Part shown: positions 24,001-35,000 of the stretch, in pieces | Numbering within the stretch: the stretch's first letter is position 1 | Layout of the letters: each line of letters begins with the position of its first letter | NCBI RefSeq assembly: GCF_000003605.2 | Contig: NW_003145288.1 | Span: 80,896-144,895 of the forward strand | Length of the DNA stretch: 64,000 bases | Direction: 5' to 3' | From: Saccoglossus kowalevskii | Lineage: Eukaryota > Hemichordata > Enteropneusta > Harrimaniidae | Made by a program: the position numbers and the translations under genes | The notes under the pieces: model-generated | The model's database searches: none | What the model was told of the DNA's origin: nothing | The model's input: the letters and a program-made list of their open reading frames with translations, nothing else

Positions 24001-24540
24001 TGTGATGGTGACAATATAACATGAACTTCGTTCTGGATGCAGATACCCTGTGTGTCATGATACATTGATTCATCATAGTTGTCCCATGATGCTATTGTAC
24101 TTAATCCTTTACACGCTTTTAGGCCATCAGGAAGAATACGATTTGTCTCAATAATTTGAGCTGCAATATCAGTCTCGTATTCTTCTACATTATGATATCC
24201 TATACAGTGGCCAAGATGATTAACAATTTCTTGTATCTTTCTGGAACCCGTGATACTTTTTAAACCCATGCCACGTTGTGTGTGTTTAGCTGGCTTCACT
24301 GTTCCATTAGTTGCTTTAAAAATATCATCTTCAGCTGATGATTCAACATATCGCTCCACTCTCTGACTGGCCTCATCTTTTGAGCCAGTGTACATAATCC
24401 TATAAAACTCTAGTAGTTCATGAGGTATATTTGTACACTGGCCAGTATATATTGCTTCAATTTCATTTGGGTTTGAGAGTTTGTTGATTTTTTTCTCTGA
24501 GGAACAAAGCTACATTCTTTATTTCATTGTCCATTGCATC
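21073..24540 (-). pseudogene. Decayed copy of a dispersed invertebrate gene family (GCDTTS-type protein)
   Basis: Read on the minus strand from ATG at about 24536, the frame is recoverable in pieces that follow one another in the order seen in a large uncharacterised family repeated in many invertebrate genomes: GHCIGY and WDNYDE (24395-23868), VPVWAGWNS (about 23720), FGAFHIMFRY and GSGAAHIL (23611-23183), RGGLSVRLS and INADAASR (23104-22802), a Lys-rich piece (22911-22378), LYDAMFIIQSLPSE (22370-21939), VTGCDYTSFFF (about 21690), then LPPCKDVLVQKLARCNY (21429-21185). Stops and frameshifts separate the pieces, so no single protein can be made. I know the family by pattern, not by a characterised function; the GCD-T-S piece recalls PIN/FEN-like nuclease folds, which is a guess. 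Its 5' end abuts the 38-bp minisatellite. Confidence 0.72.
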
Positions 24541-24549
24541 TCTGGTCAA

Positions 24550-27220
24550 TCTGAGTGGTATTTAGACGGCCACATAGGCTCATGTGGGTTGAGTGGTATT
24601 TAGGCTGTCACAAAGGCATACATGGATTGAGTGGTATTTAGGCGGCCACATAGGCACATGTAGGTTGAGTGTTATTTAGCCTGCCACATAAGCACATGTG
24701 GATTGAGTGTTATGTAGGCTGTCACAAAGGCATACATGGGTTGAGTAGTATTTAGGCGGCCACATAGGCACATGTAGGTTGAGTGTTATTTAGCCTTCCA
24801 CATAAGCACATGTGGATTGAGTGTTATGTAGGCTGCTACACAGGCACATGTGGGTCAAGTTGTATCCAGGCTGCCGCGCAGGCAGACATGGGTTAAGTGG
24901 TATTTAGCCTTCCACATAGACACATGTGGGTTGAGTGGTATTTAGGCTGCCACATAGGCTCATGTGGGTTGAGTGGTATTTAGGCTGTCACAAAGGCATA
25001 CATGGGTTGAGTGGTATTTAGACGGCCACATAGGCACATGTAGGTTGAGTGTTATTTAGCCTGCCACATAAGCACATGTGGATTGAGTGTTATGTAGGCT
25101 GCTACACAGGCACATGTGGGTCAACTTGTATCCAGGCTGCCGCGCAGGCAGACATGGGTTAAGTGGTATTTAGCCTTCCACATAGACACATGTGGTTTGA
25201 GTGGTATTTAGGCTGCCATATAGACACATGCGGGTTGAGTGGTATTTAGGCTGTCACATAGGCACATGTGGGTTGAGTGGCATTTAGGCTGCCACATAGG
25301 CACATGCGGGTTGAGTGGTATTTAGGTTGCCACATAGGCACATGTTTATTGAGTGGTATTTAGGCTGCCACATAGGCACATGTTGGCTGAGTGGTATTCA
25401 GGCTGCCACACATGCGTTTAGTAGTATTTAGGCTGCCACACAGGCATACATGGGTTGAGTGGTATTTAGGCTGCTACATGTGGGTTGAGTAGTATTTACA
25501 TTTAGGCTGCCACACAGGCATACATGGGTTGAGTGGTATTTAGGCTGTCACATGGGCACATATGGATTGAGTGGTATTTAGGCTGTCACCAAGACATACA
25601 TGGGTTGAGTGGTATTTAGGCGGCCACATAGGCACATGTAGGTTGAGTGTTATTTAGCCTGCCACATAAGCACATGTGGGTTGAGTGTTATGTAGGCTGC
25701 CACACAGGCACATGTGGGTCAAGTTGTATCCAGGCTGCCGTGCAGGCAGACATGGGTTAAGTGGTATTTAGCCTTCCACATAGGCACATGTGGTTTGAGT
25801 GGTATTTAGGCTGCCATATAGGCACATGCGGGTTGAGTGGTATTTAGGCTGCCACATAGGCACATGTGGGTTGAGTGGCATTTAGGCTGCCACATAGGCA
25901 CATGCGGGTTGAGTGGTATTTAGGTTGCCACATAGACACATGTTTATTGAGTGGTATTTAGGCTGCCACAAAGGCACATGTTGGCTGAGTGGTATTCAGG
26001 CTGCCACACATGCGGACTGAGTGGTATTTAGGCTGCCACATAGGCACATGTGGTTTGAGTGGTATTTTGGTTGCCACATAGGCACATGTGTATTGAGTGG
26101 TACTAAGGCTGCCACATAGGCACATGTTGGCTGAGTGGTATTCAGGCTGCCACACATGCGTTTAGTAGTATTTATGCTGCCACACATGCATACATGGGTT
26201 GAGTGGAATTTAGGCTGTCACATGGGCACATGTGGATTGAGTGGTATTTAGGCTGCCATACAAACACATGCGGGTTGAGTGGTATTTAGGCTGCCACATA
26301 GGCACATGTGGTTTGAGTGGCATTTAGGCTGCCACATAGGCACATGTGGGTTGAGTGGTATTTAGGCTGCCACATAGGCACATGCGGGTTGAGTGGTATT
26401 TAGGCTGACACATAGGCACATGTGGTTTGAGTGGTATTTAGGCTGCCATATAGGCACATGCGGGTTGAGTGGTATTTAGGCTGTCACATAGGCACATGTG
26501 GGTTGAGTGGTATTTAGCTGCCATACATGCGGGTTGAGTGGTATTTAGGCTGTCACATGGGCACTAGTGGATTGAGTGGTATTTAAGCTGTCACATGGGC
26601 ATACATGGGTTGAGTGGTATTTAGGCGGCCACATAGGCACATGTAGGTTGAGTGGTATTTAGCCTGCCACATAAGCACATGTGGGTTGAGCGTTATGTAG
26701 GCTGCCACACAGGTACATGTAGGTCAAGTGGTATTTAGCCTTCCACATAGGCACATGTGGTTTGAGTGGTATTTAGGCTGCCATATAGGCACATGTGGGT
26801 TGAGTGGTATTTAGGCTGCCACATAAGCACATGTAGTTTGAGTGGTATTTAGGCTGCCACATAGGCACATGTGTATTGAGTGGTATTTAGGCTGCCACAT
26901 AGGTACATGTTGGCTGAGTGGTATTCAGGCTGCCACACATGCGTTTAGTAGTATTTAGGCTGCCACACAGGCATACATGGGTTGAGTGGTATTTAGGCTG
27001 CCACATGTGGGTTGAGTAGAGATGAGTATTTATATTTATGCTGCCACACAGGCATACATGGGTTGAGTGGTATTTAGGCTGTCACATGGGCACATGTGGA
27101 TTGAGTGGTATTTAGGCTGCCATACAGCCATACATGGGCTGAGTGGTATTTAGGCTACAAAACAGATATACATGGCTTGATTGGTATTTAGGTTGCCACA
27201 CAGGCACATGCACAGGCACA
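24550..27220. repeat. 38-bp minisatellite with higher-order structure
   Basis: About 70 imperfect units of GGCTGCCACATAGGCACATG followed by TGGGTTGAGTGGTATTTA. Variant units recur in blocks: the marker TGTATCCAGGCTGCCG begins at 24861 and 25127, exactly 266 bases or seven units apart, and again at 25725. The ends are sharp. The unit length is not a multiple of three and ORFs across it are meaningless. Confidence 0.95.
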
Positions 27221-27625
27221 TATCAAATGTAGATGACAATCTACCATATCAAATGTTGTCATCGGCCATATCAAATGTTGTTATCTACTATACAAAATGT
27301 TCTCATTAAATAACAAATGTTGTCATCTACCATATCAAATGTTGTTATCTACTATATAAAATGTTCTCATTAAATAACAAATGTTGTCATCTACCATATC
27401 AAATGTTTGTATCTACTATATCAAATGTTCTCATCAAATAACAACTGTTGTCATCTACTTCATCAAATGTTGTCATGTATAACATCACATGATGTCATTT
27501 ACCATATCAAATGTTGCCATGTATAACATTACATGATGTCATCTACCATATCAAATGTTGTCATGTATAACATCACATGATGTCATCTACCATATTATCT
27601 ATTGTCATCTACCATATTGTCAGCA
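27221..27625. repeat. 22-bp satellite, left block
   Basis: Imperfect units of TATCAAATGTTGTCATCTAC plus CA. Some units are replaced by variants with GTATAACATCACATGATGTC. It follows the 38-bp minisatellite directly and precedes the retroelement. Confidence 0.92.
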
Positions 27626-27675
27626 TCCTTTATTCTAAGTGTTTGTCATATTACCTCAAACCCTGCAAATAGCAG

Positions 27676-28493
27676 TTGCATGGAATCATGGGAAGAAACG
27701 GTGTGCATTGCCGTGTGCTAACTGTGGAAGCAGATGGTCAAAATAAAGGTGTAGAAGAGTTGGCTCAGTCAATTGTTAGTTCTAAGGGTCCAAGGCTACC
27801 ATTGTCTGATCAGACAGGGACGAACTGGATGCGTTTAATGTTCGAAAGATTTGCTGCTACCCAAAAATGGCCGCATGATAGTTGGGTGATGTATCTTAGC
27901 GCATTATTGACAGGCAAAGCTTTGTATATATTGTCTGCTTTGTCTGCAACAGAGTCCATTGATTACAATGTTGTAAAGGCAGCTTTGTTGAAGCGTTATG
28001 GCATGAATGAAGAAGGTCTTTTTGAACGACTGGTAGAGCTGTCTGAAGTTGATAGGAGTTTTGAAGGACTAAGGACTTAGTGATGAGAGAACAATTGATG
28101 AGTACTTTTGGTAATGAGTTGTCCATTTTCATAGATGGAAGGTCGCCTAAGTCAGTTAAAGAAATTGCTGACTTAGCTGATAAGTTTAGAGATGCACGCA
28201 AACAGACAGGTGGTAAAAATCTGAAATCTCGCCAGTTACAAAGTGGTAGTCAGAATCAGAGAGGTCAGAAAGGAAAAATACAGAGTCGATTTGGCCAGTC
28301 TAAGTCAAAGTCAGCCTGTTATATTTGTGGTGATCCAAGTCACTCTGCTGCCAGTTGTCCTAAGCGTTATAAAATTTCTAAGCCCCAGGTTACGTCAGCT
28401 GCTATGTTGGCATGTGATCGGAATAGAAATAATGATTCACAGAAAGTCAGTGCTAAATGTGTAGTTCATGAAGTCATGAATGAGTGGTGTTGA
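27676..28493 (+). pseudogene. Retroelement gag, frameshifted
   Basis: Two overlapping frames (27676-28080 and 28080-28493) are joined by a frameshift at about 28075. The first has the capsid-like FERFAATQKWPHDSWVMYL. The second begins with a SCAN-like helix set (VMREQLMSTFGNELSIFI, then SVKEIADLADKFRDAR) and ends in a CCHC zinc knuckle CYICGDPSHSAASC with spacing C-x2-C-x4-H-x4-C. Gag would form the particle and package RNA. A basic Gln/Arg/Lys-rich linker lies before the knuckle. The frame break prevents a full product. Confidence 0.78.
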
Positions 28494-28584
28494 AATGTGA
28501 TCATGAGCTGCCAATTATTAGTGTTGCCAGTGTTGCACCAGCTAATAGTATTGTGGTATGCCTGTTTTTCAAGAATTTATTGGC

Positions 28585-28870
28585 AGTACTGAGGTAGAGG
28601 TCCTTCGCGATAATAGATGTAGTTCAGTTGTAGTTCGGTTGTAGTTGGTAGAGGGTAGTCAATTGACTATGGAAAGTCGTACCTGTGTGATGATGGATGG
28701 TACATGTCGGAAAGCCTCAGTAGCTAGACTAACTTAATAATAAGGGTAATATCACGATTTGTTGCCTGCCCAAGGGATGGTGGTCATGACCATAATATTG
28801 ATGATACCAGAGCCGAGAGCCTTCAGTTAGTGCGAGTGTTTGTGAACCCTCCATGGATTCTAATGTATAG
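28585..28870 (+). pseudogene. Retroelement aspartic protease relic
   Basis: A stretch reading VLRDNRCSSVVV and later RTCVMMDGT and CCLPKG lies where protease is expected, between gag and integrase. The usual D-[ST]-G active-site triplet is replaced by D-N-R, and several stops follow. Identification rests on position and the short pattern. Confidence 0.5.
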
Positions 28871-28949
28871 GGAGTTTCAGTCATGTTGATAGAGGATGAA
28901 TGTGTTCCCAATTAGTTGTACCATTGTGTTACCGTGATCACGTACTAGT

Positions 28950-29182
28950 ACTTGCTCATGAGTCAGTTATGGCAGGTCATCAGGGTGCTAAGAAGGCTAG
29001 AGATAGCAACTCGGTTGTATTGGCCTGGGATGCAGGATGATGTTATTGGGTATTGTAGGTTATGTGATATATGTAAGAAGACCGCTCCTAAGGGTCGTGC
29101 TAGCAAAGTACCATTAGGCGATATGCTCTTGATTGAAATTCCATTTCAAATGATAGCTATAGATCTGAGTTGCTCAAGCTGA
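28950..29182 (+). pseudogene. Retroelement integrase zinc-binding piece
   Basis: GHQGAKKA in one frame and then LYWPGMQDDVIGYCRLCDIC in another, with one frameshift between, correspond to the H-H-C-C domain of gypsy-type integrases. It ends FQMIAIDLS, the start of the catalytic core, after which the core is missing and the sequence passes into the integrase C-terminus. Confidence 0.75.
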
Positions 29183-29420
29183 GTTAGCTAAGGCAAAGGT
29201 TAGATACAAAAAGTAATTATGATAGGAAGGCCAGGGATAGGAAGTTCCAACCTGATGACAAAGTGTTAGTGTTACTTTCCACTGACCACACTCAGTTGTT
29301 GATGCAATGACAGGGGCTATATGTTATTATGGATAATGTGTGTATGATGGATTACAGAATGTAAAGGAAGGGCAAGGTGGACATTTATCATGCTAATTGT
29401 TGAAAGCATATTATGAAAGA
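29183..29420 (+). pseudogene. Retroelement integrase C-terminal piece
   Basis: YDRKARDRKFQPDDKVLVLL is followed by a decayed GPY/F-type module (QGLYVI, DYR, KGKVDIYHAN), typical of the C-terminus of Ty3/gypsy integrases. It contains stops. It lies upstream of the reverse transcriptase, which fixes the unusual domain order. Confidence 0.65.
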
Positions 29421-29639
29421 GACAAACTGAATGACAAGAAATAAAAGTGGTTACAGGTGTGATGAACTGTGCATGCACCGCTGTTGAATATGATACTGCT
29501 GACAGTGACACAATACTGTGCGATAGTGGTGAATTTGAGTCTGTGCCAATTCAGTGAAAAGAAACAATTGTCGATTGTCATGTTGGCCATGAGTTGAATG
29601 TTGACCAGCGTAGAGAGATTGATTGAGTTATGAGAGAAT

Positions 29640-30265
29640 GTTCTGATGTTCTCAATGATTTCCTGGAATATCTAAAATTGACGAGCATGATATTAAATTA
29701 GTAACATCTGGACCAGCTAGATCAAAACCATGTCCTTTACCATTCACTATGACAGATATAGTGAGGTCAGAGGTTAAGAGCATGTTAGAGATGGTGGTAA
29801 GGAGGGGTGGTAAGTTTTGCATTGATTTTCACAAACTCAATCGAATTACAGTGTTTGTTGCAGAACCAATGCCATCACCTGAAGACCTATTTTCATGATT
29901 GAAAGAAGGTCGGTACTTCACTAAAATTGATCTAACCAAGAGGTATTGGCAGATTTTCATGAGTGAGGGGGCTAAAGAAAAGACAGCCTTTCTCACACCT
30001 GATGGTTTATTTTGACGAATGCCATTTGGGCTTGCTTGTGAATTCATCAACCTTCCCCCCCCCCGTATGATACCTATTTCGTTATTAGGGCTTAAAGGTA
30101 GAGTTGAGAATTTAATCGATGACATATTAAATTATTTAACATCTTGTGAGGAGCATGTACAGATTTTACAAGATGTTTTGGCTTGTTTAAGGAAGCCAGG
30201 ATTAACCACAAGACCTTCAAAGTGTTTCTTTGCTTTTACTAATTTAGAGTTTATTGGTGATTGAC
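29640..30265 (+). pseudogene. Retroelement reverse transcriptase, broken
   Basis: Recognisable pieces: GKFCIDFHKLNRIT (29810 on), EGRYFTKIDLTKRYWQI, KTAFLTPDGLF, RMPFGLA, and LIDDILNYLTSCEEHV with the catalytic Asp pair, ending in the KCFFAFTNLEFIG motif at 30264. In-frame stops and a disrupted stretch with a poly-C run at 30053-30064 break it. The thumb, connection and RNase H parts are absent. Confidence 0.85.
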
Positions 30266-30280
30266 AGGTCATACTTGTTC

Positions 30281-30411
30281 AACACTCTGGAGTGGCAATT
30301 TGAATCTACCAGGTGTGCTTGAGATTTACATAACAAAGGATGTCTATAACTCTGGAAGGACAATTGGAAGCTACCAGGTGTACTGTTATTTGAATAACAA
30401 AAGATGTTTAT
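30281..30411 (+). repeat. Tandem duplication of about 65 bp
   Basis: ACTCTGGA, CAATT, CTACCAGGTGT and ATAACAAA-GATGT-TAT occur in the same order from 30281 and again from 30348. It lies in the LTR-like DNA after the reverse transcriptase. Confidence 0.75.
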
Positions 30412-30470
30412 GATCTACTGACTTGCGTACGTGAAACAGCTGCTAGCAAAAATTCATTCTGATTGGCTCA

Positions 30471-30535
30471 TGTAAAAACCCAGGTGGTGTCCCTGAATTT
30501 GGGCCATTTAGGCCCATAAATAGGCTACACTGAGG
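30471..30535 (+). promoter_or_regulatory. CCAAT/TATA-like promoter in LTR-like DNA
   Basis: GATTGGCTCA (an inverted CCAAT box) at 30471, a palindrome GGGCCATTTAGGCCC at 30501, and a TATA-like CATAAATAGG at 30515 are spaced like a Pol II core promoter. They lie where the 3' LTR of the retroelement should be. Confidence 0.35.
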
Positions 30536-30804
30536 ACATCATGTTAAATGTGTGTTTCTGCTGCGATACAAGTGATACAGGCTTCAATCATCATTCTGTG
30601 AGACTTGTATGAACTGCTCTGCGATCACCTGCTTTCACCGGTGCCCTCCAGAATACCTCTGCAAACAAGACTCCTGTATATCTTCGTTGTTGTGTTCCAT
30701 AAGCCATTGACTGTCATCCAATTCAGCCTCCTGGAACTGTGAGTTATTACCAATGCATACTTCCCTAGGCAACCCCTATTTTAGTGAATTTATTCAATAT
30801 ATAA

Positions 30805-31771
30805 TATATCAAATGTCATCTACCATATCAAATAATGTCATCTATCATATCAAATGTTGTCATCTACCATATCAAATGTTGTCATCTACAATATCAAATG
30901 TTTTCATCTACTTTATCAAATGTTGCCATTTACTATATCAAATGACATCTACTATATCAAATGTTGTCGTCCACTATAGCCAATGTTGTCATCTACCATA
31001 TCAAATATTTTCATCTACTATATCAAATGCTTTCATCTACTATATCAAATGTTTTCATCTACCATATCAAATGTTTTCATCTACCATATCAAATGCTGTT
31101 ATCTACCATATTAAGTGATGTCATCTACCATATCAAATGTTTTCATCTACTATATCAAATGCTGTCATCTACCGTATCAAATGTTTTCATCCATTTTATC
31201 AAATTTTTTCATCTACTATATCAAATGCTGTCATCTACCATATCAAATGTTTTCATCTACCATATCAAATGTTTTCATCTACCATATCAAATGTTTTCAT
31301 CTACTACATCAAATGCTGTCATCTACCATATCAAATGTTTTCATCTACTATATCAAATGCTGTCATCTACTATATCAAACTTTGTCATCTACCATATCAA
31401 ATGTTTTCATCTACTATATCAAATGCTGTCATCTACCTTATCAAACTTTATCATCTACTATATCAAATGTTTTCATCTACTATATCAAATGCTGTCATCT
31501 ACTATATCAAACTTTGTCATCTACTATATCAAATGTTTTCATCTATTATATCAAATGCTGTCATCTACTATATCAAATGCTGTCATCTAATATATCAAAT
31601 GTTGTCGTCATCTATATGAAATGTTATCTACTATATCAAAAGTTGTCATCTATTATGTAAAATGTTGTTATCTACAGTATGAAATATTGGGTATAAAGTG
31701 TTAAGTTATATTATGGTATCTAACGTTTTCATCTTTTATATCAACAATAGCGTATCGAATGTCATCTTCAG
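30805..31771. repeat. 22-bp satellite, right block
   Basis: About 40 units of TATCAAATGTTTTCATCTAC plus CA, the same monomer as at 27221-27625. No frame of the + strand unit holds a stop, so long overlapping ORFs of 22-residue repeats arise; they are by-products. It decays towards 31771, where a MITE begins. Confidence 0.94.
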
Positions 31772-32066
31772 TATAAGGGCGGTGGTCGTAGCGCCACGCA
31801 TGCGCGAGATATGAACAAAGGTGGCGATTGTGCCTGTTGCGCAAACCAACGATTACAAACTGAAACGCTACCAAGCTTTAACTAGATAATTTCTTTGGTA
31901 ATTGGAAGGTATCGAATGAGTCACCGGCGGCAATGAGTATACGTTGCACACAGGTCAAAACCGTTATCGTTAATTTCATCAGAATGGCGCATTGGATTGT
32001 TGGAAAATCAATGATTATCAACACAAATGTCTCACATGCGCGGTGACACAAGCGCCGCCCTTTAAA
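31772..32066 (-). mobile_element. MITE family 2, copy 2
   Basis: Reverse-complement homologue of 15750-16053. One end reads GGGCGGTGGTCGTAGCGCCA and CGCATGCGCGAGATAT, the other GTCTCACATGCGCGG and GCGCCGCCCTTTAAAG, forming imperfect inverted repeats. Inserted at the edge of the 22-bp satellite. Confidence 0.75.
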
Positions 32067-35000
32067 GTTAGTTTTTGGTCGAAATACAGCTGTTTAATAA
32101 TCATATCTCATAGTAGTTGGTGTTCAGTGCTTTGGCCGGCATCCGTGTGGTTGTATGATTTTGAAAATACTAATTAAGCTGGTAATAGATCGACAATTTG
32201 AAAAAAAGGACCTTTTATGTATATTTAATGTAGTGTCATATTAAATATGCGAGTAGTGAGTAACAGCAACAAATACTGCCCTCTTGAGTACGCTATCACG
32301 TCGGTTGTACTTTAGTTCTGTTCTTTGAACGATGTTGTTTATATGAATGTTGACACACTTGTGGTAATGCGGGCAAATACATGACAATTGGTTTAACACA
32401 TTATGAAGTTGTCAGTGAAATCAACATCTTAACACCATTTCAAGGTCAATGTTCCTGTCACTGAATTAGACAACCGATCATACACGCATTTAATTCTTTG
32501 TCAACGAACATTTTAGACCTAGATCCACCGGTATTTCGGAATATCTATTCAAAGCCAGGTTTGAGTATTATTATGATGCCAGAATAGGGTAATGTACATG
32601 TACATTTCATTATGACTTATTCGTGGACACCTGTTACAATTTCAGCAATTATGTAGGCATACGATCGTTCATGTTCGTAAACGGTTCATTTAAGCAGATC
32701 GCCTTAAAAAAATGTTTGTTCGCACGGAAAAAGGAATACATATATAATAAAGTTTGCATTACTCAGTGTCGACGCTGTATTATCACTGTTAACGACGAGT
32801 GAAAATGAGTGAATAAATCATAATATATAAAATAATTTGCGCATCTCACTGACGTATATTTCAAGAATTCGATCGTAAAATTAGCAAATTACTTACTTTT
32901 CATCAGTACATGCTTTGAATTTCAGCCATTTATTTATGTGTAAATAATATGAAAATATTTGAGTCTCACAATACTTTCAAACTTTCCCTCTTCGACAATG
33001 TGAAATTGTTGCGTTTTTATAGAGAAAAATACAGTATTTTTACCAAGTATTTATTACAGTTATTGTTTTTTTATACATAGTTTACATAGTTACATGCTGT
33101 TTCTTTCAGTAATAATTCAAAATATAGTAAATTAATTATGTTTTGTCTTCTCAATATTCACGTATTATGAAAATTATTATCGTTGTATACATGAAATACA
33201 ATTTGTTATGGATTTTCTTAAATATATTGTCTTTATCGTAGTGTTGTCCTTTCATGTCGATAAAGCTGCCATATCACATATCAACTTCGCGAGATTAAGC
33301 ATGATTGACAAGACAAACGTAAGACAGATTGCAATTAGACGTAAATTAATCAATAAGTGGGCGTTTTGTGTGTTTTCTTGTGACTGGAAATTCATATGCA
33401 CTCGAATATCGGTCAAAATATCGCCCCTTTGCCGTAACATCACCAGAGTGTGTTGATAAACGGACGGATTATCAGGTAAGAACAAATCCCAAATAATTAA
33501 GACCGAGTGGATGACAGCGTCAGCCGTGGTTGCGAGACTTATATATACTAACAGAGCATGTATAAAGGGACATCTAACCAACAAGCACCACTTCCCACGG
33601 GACTTTGATCACGGTGTATACTCTGAATAGAAATGCTGTTGTTATTATCACAATAATATGTATTCCCTATCTATGTCGCCATATTTGATGAACAACCGAT
33701 TATACGAGCTCGACATTGTGCAGGTGAACCTCCACTCGCCCGGCATGATTTAATTCTCACATCTCTGGCCGTTGAGAGCGTGAGATCACCAATATGAGAT
33801 CAAATCGACCCTACACTCTGTATACATGTATACAAGGAAGATAGATGGAAAGATGGAAAGGTTTTGTGAAAAAAAATTCTGATATTGTAGGTTGTGTTAT
33901 TTAAAACTCGTACATTCAGCGCAGGCAGTACGTTTTGTGATGCGGAATGTTACATCCAGGATTTGAGGGCACTTTGTTTAAAATCTGAACACGTATCAAG
34001 TTAGTTTTATCCTCAGTACGTTTATATCGCACGTTGAAGGGTGGTGAGGTACACAACATTTTTGTTTACTCGAAATTCAAACACGCGCTTCGCGAGGGCC
34101 ACCGCTCTTCATTGTGATGTTAGAAAAGAGAATTCCACACACCAAAGATTTATCACAATTGTTTTGTCTCATCCAACCCCCAGCTCCATGGGAGTGTCAG
34201 ATTCTATTAATTTTGCTCAGTGTTGAATTGATGTTGCAGTTCGTAGTTAAGTATTTTTTGACGAATTCAAAGCAAGGTTATGGCAGTGTTAAATAATGTT
34301 ATAATGTAGTTCATGCCACTAATCAACCAATGACCGCTCGTTTCTCAGGTGCTTCCTGTTTGAGGGCGTGATCACCTGGGTCAAAGGCGAGACTAACATG
34401 TGGTCTTTTGTTTACTACTTACAGTAGCGGCTGCGTACCTGTGGGTTTATTCTGTGTGTATTTGGATGTTCTAATATTGGTGTTTTTCCTGTGATTTCTC
34501 TAGGTGCAATCCAAATACAGTAAGTGTGTCTTGTTTACCTGCGATTTGCAAGTTTTTGAGCTGGCCAACATGTTTTTCATGTGGTTGATTACTGGCATGT
34601 TGATTTCCCATTTTTGAGCCATGTTTTCAACTTTGTTCATCATTTTCATATATCGTCATATGTCAGCATTGTCGTCTATGGAGTTGCTATTAGTGGTGTG
34701 AGACCTACACAAAATAACGTTCAGAAACAAAACATTTAACGCATGCGCGTCAGACCTAATTGTATGCTAAAAAGTGCTGATGTCCAATCAATGATACCGA
34801 CACGAGTCAACACGTTTTCATCCAACCACGACGACCATAGCTCAATAACGTTTCTGTCATGTGTTATCAAGCCAATTTCCCCTTGGCGTCTATTTAAGGC
34901 AGGTATGTCATCTGGTGCAACAGGGAATTGCGCTTCACCGACAATTATAGACTCAGCTGGGGATTCGATTCACTTATTATTTACAAGGTTCGCGGAAGAG

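Larger units (their letters stand above)
27626..30804 (+). mobile_element. Degenerate Gmr1-like Ty3/gypsy retroelement
   Basis: Order on the + strand: gag (27676-28493), protease relic (about 28585-28870), integrase zinc-binding and C-terminal pieces (28950-29420), reverse transcriptase (29640-30265), then promoter-like, LTR-like DNA (30266-30804). Integrase before reverse transcriptase is the Ty1/copia order, yet the proteins are of Ty3/gypsy type; this combination defines the Gmr1 group, whose gag is related to the SCAN domain. Many stops and frameshifts, the missing integrase core and the absence of RNase H show that it is dead. No left LTR was seen. The 22-bp satellite lies on both sides. 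Confidence 0.75.

Noticed and set aside
25958-26187. Minus-strand repeat ORFs (CGSLNTTQPTCAYVA)
   Set aside because: Translation of the 38-bp minisatellite, which shifts frame at every unit.
24550-27220. CRISPR-like regular repeats
   Set aside because: The repeat is a head-to-tail minisatellite without unique spacers, in a eukaryotic setting.
30753-31660. Long overlapping ORFs of 22-residue repeats (STISNVFIYHIKC type)
   Set aside because: They arise because the 22-bp satellite unit has no stop in any + strand frame; all three frames are open alike.
33208-33456. Signal-peptide-like ORF MDFLKYIVFIVVLSF
   Set aside because: No phase-matched partner exon, and the opposite strand gives an equally plausible signal-like ORF over the same bases.
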